Shown: piece after piece, positions 45,007 through 52,522 of the stretch
How the letters are laid out: every line of letters starts with the position of its first letter
Numbering within the stretch: position 1 is the stretch's first letter
DNA from: Elusimicrobiota bacterium
Lineage (GTDB): Bacteria; Elusimicrobiota; Elusimicrobia; FEN-1173; JAKLIF01
Assembly: GCA_022709755.1 (NCBI GenBank)
Contig: JAKLIF010000001.1
Span: forward strand, 248,001 to 312,000
Length of the DNA: 64,000 nucleotides
Reading direction: 5' to 3'
Notes under the pieces: model-generated
What the model was told of the DNA's origin: nothing
Databases searched by the model: none
What the model saw: the letters and a program-made list of their open reading frames with translations, nothing else
Position numbers and translations under genes: made by a program

Positions 45007-46554
45007 ATGTCGAGAATCAAACTGTGTCTGGGGGGCTGTCTGTTTTTGACGCTCCTTGTCTGGGGACTGATAAGACCGGTCCCCGTCGCGTCCGCCGAAG
45101 AACCGGTCATCGCATCCGCCGCGGTCGCCGCGCCCGTGCCTTCGCCGACGCTGGAGGAGAGGTTGGGAGAGATCACCAAAACATTGTCAGACCGCAAGGT
45201 GGCGTCCGACACCCTCTGGGTGCTCATCACCGCCATGCTGGTGTTCTGGATGAACGCGGGGTTCGCCCTCGTGGAATCGGGATTCTGCCGTGCGAAGAAC
45301 GCGGTGAACATCCTGTCCAAGAACTTCATCGTCTTCGCCGTCTCGTCCATCGCCTTCTATGCGTTGGGCTGGGGACTCATGTTCGGCGACGGCAACGGGT
45401 TCCTGGGGCTGAAAGGGCTTTTCTTCCTCGGAGGAGCCGACAACAGTCCCGCCACGGCCGAGGCCTATCAAGGAGTCTATTCGGCCTTGAACTGGACGGG
45501 GGTTCCGCTGGCCGCCAAGTTCTTCTTCCAGTTGGTGTTCGCGGGAACAGCCGCCACGATCGTATCCGGCTGTGTGGCGGAACGGATCAAATACGTCAGC
45601 TTCATTGCCTTCTCCTTCCTTCTGGTGGCGTTCATCTATCCCGTCACGGGCCACTGGATCTGGGGCGGCGGATGGCTGGCCAAACTGGGCTTCTGGGATT
45701 TCGCCGGCTCCACCGCGGTCCACACCGTCGGCGGAGTGGCGGGATTGGCCGGAATACTTCTGCTCGGACCGCGGCTGGGTAAGTACCGCGCCGATCACAG
45801 CGTGAACGCCATCCCGGGACACAACATGACCTCCGCCACGCTGGGGACCCTCATCCTCTGGCTGGGCTGGTTCGGGTTCAACCCCGGTTCCACCATGGCG
45901 GCGGATCCCGCTTCCATCAGCCACATCATCAACACCACCAACATGGCCGGAGCGGCGGGACTCCTCTCCGCCACGCTGCTGGCCTGGATCTTGCTCGGAA
46001 AACCGGACCTCGGCATGACCATCAACGGTTGTCTGGCGGGTTTCGTGGCCATCACGGCTCCCTGCGCCTTCGTGAGTCTGCCGAGTTCGCTCATCATCGG
46101 CGCCCTCGCGGGAGTGCTGGTGGTCTACGCCGTGCTGTTCTTCGACCGGTTGAGGATCGACGATCCGGTGGGCGCGCTCGCCGTCCACCTGTGCAACGGC
46201 GTGTTCGGCACCCTGGCCGTCGGCCTCTTCGCCCAGGACAAGATCACGGGCGTATCCACGGGCAACGGTCTCTTCTATGGCGGGGGTTTCAAGCTGCTCG
46301 GCATCCAGGCGTTGGGGTCACTGAGCGTCATCGCCTTCACGTTCGTCCTGGCCCTCCTCTTCTGGGGATTGATCAAGATCGTGCTGGGAATGCGCGTGAC
46401 CCGTGACGAGGAAATCAGGGGACTCGACATCGACGAACATGGGATGGAGGCCTACGCGGGCTTCCAGACCTGGCTGACGGACTTCGGCATCGCGACACCC
46501 GTCGGAGGCAATGACAATCCCGCGCCGGAAAAAGTGCCGGCTGAAAGGAGATAA
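45007..46554 (+). CDS. amt: Ammonium transporter (Amt/MEP/Rh family)
   Basis: 515 residues. Signal-peptide-like N-terminus (about 1-30), a ~35-residue periplasmic extension, then eleven membrane helices (about 70-460). The pore twin histidines are present in DFAGSTAVHTVGG and DPVGALAVHLCNG, and the signature GHNMTSATLGTLILW is intact. The cytoplasmic C-terminus has the conserved regulatory stretch DEEIRGLDIDEHGMEAY, which contacts PII. AGGAGG is 7 bases before the ATG. glnB follows after three bases. Expression is probably controlled by the two-attenuator leader at 44795-44944. Confidence 0.95.
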   Translation: MSRIKLCLGGCLFLTLLVWGLIRPVPVASAEEPVIASAAVAAPVPSPTLEERLGEITKTLSDRKVASDTLWVLITAMLVFWMNAGFALVESGFCRAKNAVNILSKNFIVFAVSSIAFYALGWGLMFGDGNGFLGLKGLFFLGGADNSPATAEAYQGVYSALNWTGVPLAAKFFFQLVFAGTAATIVSGCVAERIKYVSFIAFSFLLVAFIYPVTGHWIWGGGWLAKLGFWDFAGSTAVHTVGGVAGLAGILLLGPRLGKYRADHSVNAIPGHNMTSATLGTLILWLGWFGFNPGSTMAADPASISHIINTTNMAGAAGLLSATLLAWILLGKPDLGMTINGCLAGFVAITAPCAFVSLPSSLIIGALAGVLVVYAVLFFDRLRIDDPVGALAVHLCNGVFGTLAVGLFAQDKITGVSTGNGLFYGGGFKLLGIQALGSLSVIAFTFVLALLFWGLIKIVLGMRVTRDEEIRGLDIDEHGMEAYAGFQTWLTDFGIATPVGGNDNPAPEKVPAERR

Positions 46555-46557
46555 ACC

Positions 46558-46899
46558 ATGAAACTCATCATCGCTCTCATCCAGCCCCACAAACTGCCGG
46601 ACGTCAAAGAAGCCCTCAACGCCGCCGGAGTGAACAAGATGACGGTCTTGAACGCCCTCGGCGCCGGCCAACAAGGGGGATACGCGGAATCTTTCCGCGG
46701 CGTGAAATACGAGACGAACCTGTTGAAAAAGGTCCGTTTGGAGATCGCCGTGAACGACGACTTCGTCCAGCCCACCGTCGACGCCATCATCAAGGGCGCC
46801 CGGTCGGGCAAGATCGGAGACGGGAAGATATTCGTCCTCGACCTGCCCGAATGCATCCGCATCCGGACGGGGGAAACAGGCCCCGCGGCCATCGGTTGA
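46558..46899 (+). CDS. glnB: PII nitrogen-regulatory protein
   Basis: 113 residues, the standard PII length. N-terminus [20 protein letters not shown]; the T-loop [14 protein letters not shown] keeps Tyr51, the uridylylation site of enterobacterial PII, while the Tyr usually at 46 is Phe. The B-loop/ATP region [10 protein letters not shown] is intact. It senses ATP/ADP and 2-oxoglutarate and plugs Amt when nitrogen is ample. Three bases separate it from amt, the classic amt-PII pair. Whether it is covalently modified here is unknown; no glnD is in the window. Confidence 0.95.
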   Translation: MKLIIALIQPHKLPDVKEALNAAGVNKMTVLNALGAGQQGGYAESFRGVKYETNLLKKVRLEIAVNDDFVQPTVDAIIKGARSGKIGDGKIFVLDLPECIRIRTGETGPAAIG

Positions 46900-46926
46900 T
46901 GTTCGCCGACAGTCAGGAAATAACCA

Positions 46927-46958
46927 GAGGAGAGGGGGCCGCAGAGCCCCCTCTCCTC
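46927..46958 (+). other. Perfect 13-bp intercistronic hairpin between glnB and the porin gene
   Basis: GAGGAGAGGGGGC pairs fully with GCCCCCTCTCCTC around a six-base CGCAGA loop. It is followed by A rather than T residues, so it is not a standard plus-strand terminator. It sits just before the AAGGAG of the porin gene and could set relative mRNA stability or hinder read-through. Confidence 0.7.
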
Positions 46959-46976
46959 AAAAAAAAGGAGAATACC

Positions 46977-48071
46977 ATGTGTTATAGAAAAATCGTTTCA
47001 TCCCTCAGTATCGTCGGCCTGCTGCTGGCCGGCGGGATCACCGCCCGCGCCGAAGGGCCGACGATCAGCGGGTTCGTGGACGTGGGTTACAACTACAACC
47101 TCAACGGACTCAAGAACAACACCCTGCGTTCCTTCGACGCCAACGCCAACGCCCTCACGCTCCAAAACGCGGAGATGGTTCTCGAAGGAAAACTCGAGAG
47201 CGGCGTTTCCTATCGCGCCGACGTGGATTACGGGTATGACGCCTCCTGCATCCACTCGGCGGGGTTCGTCTCCGGCGGTGCCAACGCCCAAGTCGACCTG
47301 CAACAGGCCTACATGAGCATCCCTCTCTCCAAAGTGGGGGGTTCTTTGACGGTCGGTAAATTCGTCACGCTCCACGGCGCCGAAGTGATCGAAGCCAAGG
47401 ACAACTTCAACATCTCCCGCGGCTTCCTCTTCAATTACGCCATCCCCTTCACCCACACCGGAATGAAGTGGGACAGGGGTTGGGGAGACCGGCTCACGAC
47501 AACCGTGGGGCTGGTGAACGGCTGGGACAACATGCAGGACAACAACAAGGGAAAGACCCTGCATGCCATGGCGTCCTACGCGCCCTGCCCCAAAACCGCC
47601 CTGACGCTCGGAGGGACCTACGGACCCGAACAGACGTCTCCGGATCCGGTCGCAGGTTCATCCACGGAAAAAAACAGCCGCGGATTGGTGGACACGATCC
47701 TCAAGCTGGTTCCTTCCGACAAACTGACACTCCTGGTGAACCATGACTGGGGCGTGGAGGAAGGGCTGGCTCCCGCCGGCACGGACACCACCCAGAATTG
47801 GCAGGGACTGGGCGTCCATGCACAATATCTCCTCACGAAGTCCTTCGCCGTCGGCCTCCGCTGGGAGACACTCGACGACGAGGGGTCTCGCACCGGCGCC
47901 GAGCAGGTGCTCCATTCGGCGACCGGCACGGCCCAATACAAGATCGACGGTGTGACCTATCGGTTGGAATACCGGCGGGACATGTCCACGCAAAAAGTAT
48001 TCCTGGATTCCGCCGGTCTTCCCAAGGATACTCAAGACACGATCGGACTCCAGATGATCGTCGGTTTCTAA
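46977..48071 (+). CDS. Outer-membrane porin (BBP2/OmpL-like beta-barrel)
   Basis: 364 residues from ATG 46977, which has AAGGAG six bases upstream; the upstream open extension is non-coding. Signal peptide about 1-25 (LLLAGGITARAEG). The mature protein starts ISGFVDVGYNYNLNG and alternates polar and hydrophobic residues through roughly sixteen strands (MVLEGKLESGVSYRADVDYGY; GLVNGWDNMQDN), ending in a hydrophobic strand with terminal Phe (GLQMIVGF), the barrel-assembly signal. It matches the putative beta-barrel porin-2 family. Downstream of amt-glnB, it could admit small nitrogen compounds. It ends before a strong hairpin at 48082-48118. Confidence 0.85.
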   Translation: MCYRKIVSSLSIVGLLLAGGITARAEGPTISGFVDVGYNYNLNGLKNNTLRSFDANANALTLQNAEMVLEGKLESGVSYRADVDYGYDASCIHSAGFVSGGANAQVDLQQAYMSIPLSKVGGSLTVGKFVTLHGAEVIEAKDNFNISRGFLFNYAIPFTHTGMKWDRGWGDRLTTTVGLVNGWDNMQDNNKGKTLHAMASYAPCPKTALTLGGTYGPEQTSPDPVAGSSTEKNSRGLVDTILKLVPSDKLTLLVNHDWGVEEGLAPAGTDTTQNWQGLGVHAQYLLTKSFAVGLRWETLDDEGSRTGAEQVLHSATGTAQYKIDGVTYRLEYRRDMSTQKVFLDSAGLPKDTQDTIGLQMIVGF

Positions 48072-48081
48072 GTCGGAACAA

Positions 48082-48118
48082 GGAAAGGCAGGGGCCCGTC
48101 CAAAGCCCCTGCCTTTCC
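48082..48118 (+). terminator. Strong hairpin after the porin gene
   Basis: Fourteen-base-pair perfect stem, GGAAAGGCAGGGGC with its complement, nine-base loop. No T-run follows, so termination efficiency is uncertain; it may protect the 3' end instead. Confidence 0.55.
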
Positions 48119-48145
48119 CCTCCCGACGCCCGCCCGCCAGAAATG

Positions 48146-48154
48146 TGCTAAAAT
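48146..48154 (+). promoter_or_regulatory. Extended -10 promoter candidate of the HTH-EIIA/Ehr operon
   Basis: TGCTAAAAT: TG-n followed by TAAAAT, without a recognisable -35. Start would be near 48161, leaving a leader of about 155 bases. Confidence 0.45.
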
Positions 48155-48183
48155 AGCTCTGTTAGAAACCGCCTGTTCCCTCC

Positions 48184-48293
48184 AGCGGCGGGCCGCTCCA
48201 TACAACCCACACGGCTGTTGGATATTCGCGCCAGATCCTCTTCATCTGTGTTTTTCCGCTGGAGAAAGCGGGGTTCACGGTCCGTTGCGGACC
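48184..48293 (+). other. Structured leader with three hairpins before the HTH-EIIA gene
   Basis: Hairpins: AGCGG-CGGG-CCGCT (48184-48197), CCGCT-GGAGAA-AGCGG (48256-48271) and GGTCCG-TTG-CGGACC (48279-48293). The arms of the first two are mutually complementary, so alternative long-range pairing is possible. No T-run or known riboswitch core is recognised, and the loops do not fit the ANTAR rule. Confidence 0.4.
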
Positions 48294-48316
48294 CATCAAC
48301 ACGAATTGAGATCCCC

Positions 48317-49000
48317 ATGTCATTGACACTCCATGAAATGGCCGGGTTGTTGAACATCCCGCCCGAAACGCTCCGACGACAAATCGGCAAGGGCCGTACG
48401 CCCGTCCGAACGGTCAGGGACCAATACCGGTTCAACCTGTCCGAATGGCTGGAATGGGCGGCGCTCCACCCCTCCGCGTTACCCGAACACAACCACACCG
48501 ATTCGACGACCTCCTCCGTCTCCATCGAATCGGCCCTGAGATCCGGAGGAGTCCACCACGATCTTCCCGGAAAGGACCGGTCCGAGATCCTGAAGCAGAT
48601 GGCGGCGCGGATCCAACTGCCCGCTTCGATCGACAAGTCCCATCTCTTGAACATCCTTTCAGCCCGGGAAAAGATGGCGACGACCGCCGTGGGAGACGGA
48701 TTGGCCATCCCCCACGTCCGGATGCCTCTGGTGTTCCGGCTGTCCCAACCCGTTATGGCCCTGTTCTTTCTTCAGGATCCCGTCGATTTCGGCGCTCTCG
48801 ACGGAAAGCCCGTGAGGACCCTCTTCCTTTTCCTCAGCCCGACCGTGAAAACCCACCTGACCCTTTTTTCCAGATTGATCCGGATCATCCATCATCGCCG
48901 GATCAAAAAAATGTTATCCCTTAAGCCGGAAGCGGACCAGATCCTGGCCGCCGTTCAGGAAATCGAAACATCTTTCCAAGAACAGGGGAGGACGGCGTGA
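48317..49000 (+). CDS. HTH DNA-binding domain fused to PTS EIIA(Ntr)-like domain
   Basis: 227 residues from ATG 48317; a TTG-initiated extension upstream is implausible. Residues about 1-50 form an excisionase/MerR-type helix-turn-helix (TLHEMAGLLNIPPETLRRQI, then YRFNLSEWLEW). After a ~40-residue linker, residues about 90-220 are an EIIA of the nitrogen/PtsN class with the phosphorylatable His in GDGLAIPHVRM. Such fusions may couple PTS(Ntr) phosphorylation to DNA binding. Its stop overlaps the GTG start of hyfB (GTGA), so it is translated with the Ehr-type operon and may regulate it. No EI or NPr is in the window. Confidence 0.82.
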   Translation: MSLTLHEMAGLLNIPPETLRRQIGKGRTPVRTVRDQYRFNLSEWLEWAALHPSALPEHNHTDSTTSSVSIESALRSGGVHHDLPGKDRSEILKQMAARIQLPASIDKSHLLNILSAREKMATTAVGDGLAIPHVRMPLVFRLSQPVMALFFLQDPVDFGALDGKPVRTLFLFLSPTVKTHLTLFSRLIRIIHHRRIKKMLSLKPEADQILAAVQEIETSFQEQGRTA

Positions 49001-50967
49001 TTTTGTTGTGGACCTCGCTCGTCCTGATGATCTTCAGCGGGGGTCTCTCACTGTTTCGGCGGCACCCGTCGTCCCCTCGCTGGAGCGTCGCGGGCCTTGT
49101 GACGGCCTGCCTGATCGGGATCGTTCCGGCCGTTCACTCCCTCTGGACCGGCGCGTCGTCGGAAACCCGGCTGCCCTGGAACATCCCCGGAGGAGCCTGC
49201 CATTTGGGGATCGATCCTCTGACGGCCTTCTTTCTCATCCCGATCTTCCTCCTCTCCTCCCTGGCGGCCGTCTATGGATTGGAATATCTCCAGGGGAAAC
49301 AGCCGGTATCCTGGTTCTTCTACGGGCTCCTGGTGGCGGCGATGGTCGTCACCGTGAGTGCGCGCAACGGGATCCTGTTCCTGATGGGCTGGGAGATTAT
49401 GACATTGAGTTCCTTCTTCCTCGTCACAGCCGAACACGAAAAACGGGAAGCGCGGCAGGCCGGCTGGACGTATCTGGTGGCGGCTCACATCGGGACGGCG
49501 TTCCTCCTGGTCTTGTTCCTGCTGTTGAGCCGTTCGTCGGGATCGATGGATTTCGATTCATTCAAGGGCCTTTCTCCGTCGGAAACGGCCCCGGCCTGGC
49601 TCCTGTTCGTCTGCGCGGTCATCGGTTTCGGGACGAAAGCCGGATTCATGCCCCTGCACATCTGGCTCCCGGAAGCGCACCCCGCCGCCCCCAGCCATGT
49701 CTCCGCCGTGATGTCGGGGGTCATGATCAAAACCGGGATCTATGGATTATTGAGGTTCCTCTTCTATCTGGGGGCTCCCTCCCCATGGTGGGGATGGACG
49801 TTCATCGGGATCGGCCTCACATCGGGAGTGATCGGCGTCCTGTTCGCTTTGGCGCAACACGATCTCAAAAGACTGCTGGCCTATCACAGCGTCGAGAACA
49901 TCGGCATCATTGCGCTGGGAATGGGCGTGGGATTCCTCGGCCTCAGCGGTGGATCGACTCCCTTGGCCGTATTGGGTTTCGGCGGAGCCGTCCTTCACGT
50001 CCTCAACCACGCCCTGTTCAAAGGCCTCCTCTTCCTCGGTGCGGGCGCCGTGCTCCATTCCACACACACCAAAGACATCGACCATCTCGGCGGTCTTCTG
50101 AAGAAGATGCCCTGGACGGGGATCTCCTTCCTCGTGGGGGCTGTCGCCATCTCGGGCCTTCCGCCCTTCAACGGGTTCATCAGTGAGTTCATGATCTATC
50201 TGGGTTGCTTCAAAGGGCTCTCGCCGGTTCATCCTTCGACGGGGCCGCTCATCGCCGCCATGACCGGGCTGGCCCTCATCGGAGGATTGGCCGCCGCCTG
50301 TTTCTCGAAGGCGTTCGGCATCGTTTTCCTGGGAGAACCCCGGAGCGCCCATGCCGCCGGAGCCCATGAGGTGGGAATGCCGATGAAGTTCCCCATGATG
50401 TTCCTGGCCGGCGGCTGCCTGCTCATCGGGATCTTCCCCACGCTGGCGCTTCGCGCCATCAAACACCCGCTCGCCCAACTAATCCCGAACCTCGCGGTCA
50501 CCCTGAACGACGACCTCTCGATGGCCGAGAGAGCCCTGTCCATGATCTCCTGGAGCGCCGGCGCGCTCATCGGACTGATCCTCCTGTTCGCTCTGGGTTA
50601 CCGCCTCTTCTGGCGGGGGCGTCGCGGCGGCTCGGCCCCCACGTGGGATTGCGGGTATGCATTCCCTTCCGCGCGCATGCAATACACCGCCTCCTCTTTC
50701 GCCCAGCCCCTCACGGACCTGTTCTCCCCGCTCCTTAGAAGCGAGCAGATAGGGTCGCCCGGGAAAGACCTCTTCCCGAAAGATTCGCACCTCGTCACGG
50801 AAACACCCGACGTTTTCTGGAAAGAATTTTACCGCCCCGTCCTTCACCGGATCCAGAACCTGCTGGCCCGAGGACGGATTCTCCAGCACGGGCGCCTCCA
50901 ACTTTATGTGTTCTACATCGTCATCACCCTGATCGCCGTGTTCCTCCTGGAAATGAGGAACCCATGA
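48997..50967 (+). CDS. hyfB: Hydrogenase-4 component B-like proton-pumping subunit
   Basis: 656 residues, GTG start overlapping the previous stop. Sixteen or so membrane helices; belongs to the NuoL/MrpA antiporter-like family. Key segments: FLMGWEIMTLSSFFL with the helix-5 Glu, GFGTKAGFMPLHIWLPEAHPAAP with the broken-helix Lys, and LLAYHSVENIGIIALG. The C-terminal ~110 residues (PTWDCGYAFPSARMQYT) are the HyfB/HycC extension. It would translocate protons or Na+ as part of a membrane-bound redox complex. The next gene starts within its stop (ATGA). Confidence 0.92.
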   Translation: MILLWTSLVLMIFSGGLSLFRRHPSSPRWSVAGLVTACLIGIVPAVHSLWTGASSETRLPWNIPGGACHLGIDPLTAFFLIPIFLLSSLAAVYGLEYLQGKQPVSWFFYGLLVAAMVVTVSARNGILFLMGWEIMTLSSFFLVTAEHEKREARQAGWTYLVAAHIGTAFLLVLFLLLSRSSGSMDFDSFKGLSPSETAPAWLLFVCAVIGFGTKAGFMPLHIWLPEAHPAAPSHVSAVMSGVMIKTGIYGLLRFLFYLGAPSPWWGWTFIGIGLTSGVIGVLFALAQHDLKRLLAYHSVENIGIIALGMGVGFLGLSGGSTPLAVLGFGGAVLHVLNHALFKGLLFLGAGAVLHSTHTKDIDHLGGLLKKMPWTGISFLVGAVAISGLPPFNGFISEFMIYLGCFKGLSPVHPSTGPLIAAMTGLALIGGLAAACFSKAFGIVFLGEPRSAHAAGAHEVGMPMKFPMMFLAGGCLLIGIFPTLALRAIKHPLAQLIPNLAVTLNDDLSMAERALSMISWSAGALIGLILLFALGYRLFWRGRRGGSAPTWDCGYAFPSARMQYTASSFAQPLTDLFSPLLRSEQIGSPGKDLFPKDSHLVTETPDVFWKEFYRPVLHRIQNLLARGRILQHGRLQLYVFYIVITLIAVFLLEMRNP

Positions 50968-51878
50968 ATCCCTCTTCCCTCCTCTGTCTCCTGGCGGCCT
51001 GGACATTGTCCCCTCTGCTCCTGGGGATCATCAACCGCACCAAAGCCGTCTTCGCGGGTCGGCGCGGATCGCCGCTCCTCCAGCCCTATCATGACCTCCT
51101 CAAACTTTTCAGGAAAGACCTGGTGATCAGCCGGACCACCACTTGGGTATTCGTGGCGGGCCCTCTGGCGGGATGCGCCATCCTGGGAATGTCCACGTTC
51201 CTGATCCCTTTCGGCGGATCTCCGTCGATCCTACGCTTTTCGGGAGACATGATCCTGTTCGCCTACCTTCTGGGATTGGCGCGGTTCATGACCGTCCTCG
51301 CCGCCCTCGACACGGGTTCCAGTTTCGAGGGAATGGGAGCCAGCCGCGAAGTCCAGTTCTCGGCCCTCGCAGAACCGACCCTCTTCCTGGCGCTGGCCGG
51401 ATTGACGCTCTCGACGGGTGAACTCTCCCTGAGCGGCCTCTTTTCCGCCAACTCCACCCTCCATCGCGGCGGAATGGCGGTGCCCCTCGCGCTGATCGCC
51501 GTGGCCCTGTTCATCCTCTTCCTGGCGGAAAACGCGCGGATCCCCGTCGATGATCCGAACACGCATCTGGAACTGACCATGATCCATGAAGTCATGGTAT
51601 TGGACCACAGCGGGCCCCTCCTGGGCCTGATCCAATACGGCGCGGCGCTCAAACTCTGGGTCCTGGGGGCGATCCTCTGGAACACCCTCTGGCCTTTTTC
51701 GACCGGTCACAACGGAGCCGACGCCGGGATCGCACTCGTGGGAATGATGGGACTGGCCGTCGGGGTGGGAGTGGTCGAATCCGTCATGGCCCGACTGCGC
51801 CTACTGCGGGTTCCCGCACTCCTGACCGGCGCCGGCGCGTTGGCACTCATCTCCCTCATCTTCATCGCGAGGCTTTAG
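50964..51878 (+). CDS. hyfC: NuoH/HyfC-like membrane subunit
   Basis: 304 residues, eight helices. The NuoH-family signatures are visible: GIINRTKAVFAGRRGSPLLQ near the N-terminus, PYHDLLKLFRKD, then LAENARIPVDDPNTHLELTM with its acidic cluster, and MIHEVMVLDHSGP. This subunit connects the hydrophilic arm to the antiporter-like subunits and lines the quinone/proton channel in complex I relatives. Overlaps hyfB by four bases; hyfE starts seven bases after it. Confidence 0.92.
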   Translation: MNPSSLLCLLAAWTLSPLLLGIINRTKAVFAGRRGSPLLQPYHDLLKLFRKDLVISRTTTWVFVAGPLAGCAILGMSTFLIPFGGSPSILRFSGDMILFAYLLGLARFMTVLAALDTGSSFEGMGASREVQFSALAEPTLFLALAGLTLSTGELSLSGLFSANSTLHRGGMAVPLALIAVALFILFLAENARIPVDDPNTHLELTMIHEVMVLDHSGPLLGLIQYGAALKLWVLGAILWNTLWPFSTGHNGADAGIALVGMMGLAVGVGVVESVMARLRLLRVPALLTGAGALALISLIFIARL

Positions 51879-51884
51879 ACGTCC

Positions 51885-52517
51885 ATGACGATCGATATCC
51901 TGTGGATCCTCTTCATCGTGTCCAATTTTTTCCTCCTGGGCTCCAGCCGGCTCCACACCTACATCCGCGTCATCTCATTGCAGGGGTTTCTCCTGAGCGT
52001 TCTGCCGTGGTTCTCGGAAGGCCCCGTGTCGGGCCACATCGTGGCCATGTCACTGATCAACGGATCGACGAAAGGCATCCTCTTCCCCTGGCTCCTCTCC
52101 CAAGCCATCCGGCGCGCCGAAGTCCGGCGGGAGATCGAACCGTTCATCGGATACGGGTCCTCCCTTTTCATCGGGCTGCTGGGCCTCCTGACCTCCTTTT
52201 GGATCGGGAACCGGCTCATCCCGCCGACAGCCACGTCCGTGTTCACCGCCGCCATGGCCCTGTTCACCCTGTTCGTCGGGCTGTTCCTCATCATGAGCCG
52301 ACGGAAAGCCATCACCCAGGCGCTGGGATATCTGGTGATGGAGAACGGCATCTCGATTCTGGGGATGGCCCTCCTCCAACATGACCCGGTCGTTGTGGAA
52401 TTAGGGATACTCTTGGACGCCTTCGCGGCGATCTTCGTCATGGGGATCATCATGTTCCACATCAATCAGGAATTCGACCACATGGACACGGACCGGCTCA
52501 ACCAGCTCAAGGACTGA
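51885..52517 (+). CDS. hyfE: Hydrogenase-4 component E-like membrane subunit
   Basis: 210 residues with about six hydrophobic helices. The C-terminal half resembles NuoK (ITQALGYLVMENGISILGMAL), and the N-terminal half is the HyfE-specific extension, as expected for this family (about 215 residues). A buried Glu in the MENG segment is conserved with NuoK. It lies between hyfC and hyfF in the standard order, missing only HyfD. Confidence 0.88.
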   Translation: MTIDILWILFIVSNFFLLGSSRLHTYIRVISLQGFLLSVLPWFSEGPVSGHIVAMSLINGSTKGILFPWLLSQAIRRAEVRREIEPFIGYGSSLFIGLLGLLTSFWIGNRLIPPTATSVFTAAMALFTLFVGLFLIMSRRKAITQALGYLVMENGISILGMALLQHDPVVVELGILLDAFAAIFVMGIIMFHINQEFDHMDTDRLNQLKD

Positions 52518-52522
52518 CCGAC

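Noticed and set aside
46851-46976. Upstream in-frame extension of the porin
   Set aside because: It overlaps glnB and the 13-bp hairpin; ATG 46977 has an ideal AAGGAG and begins a signal peptide.
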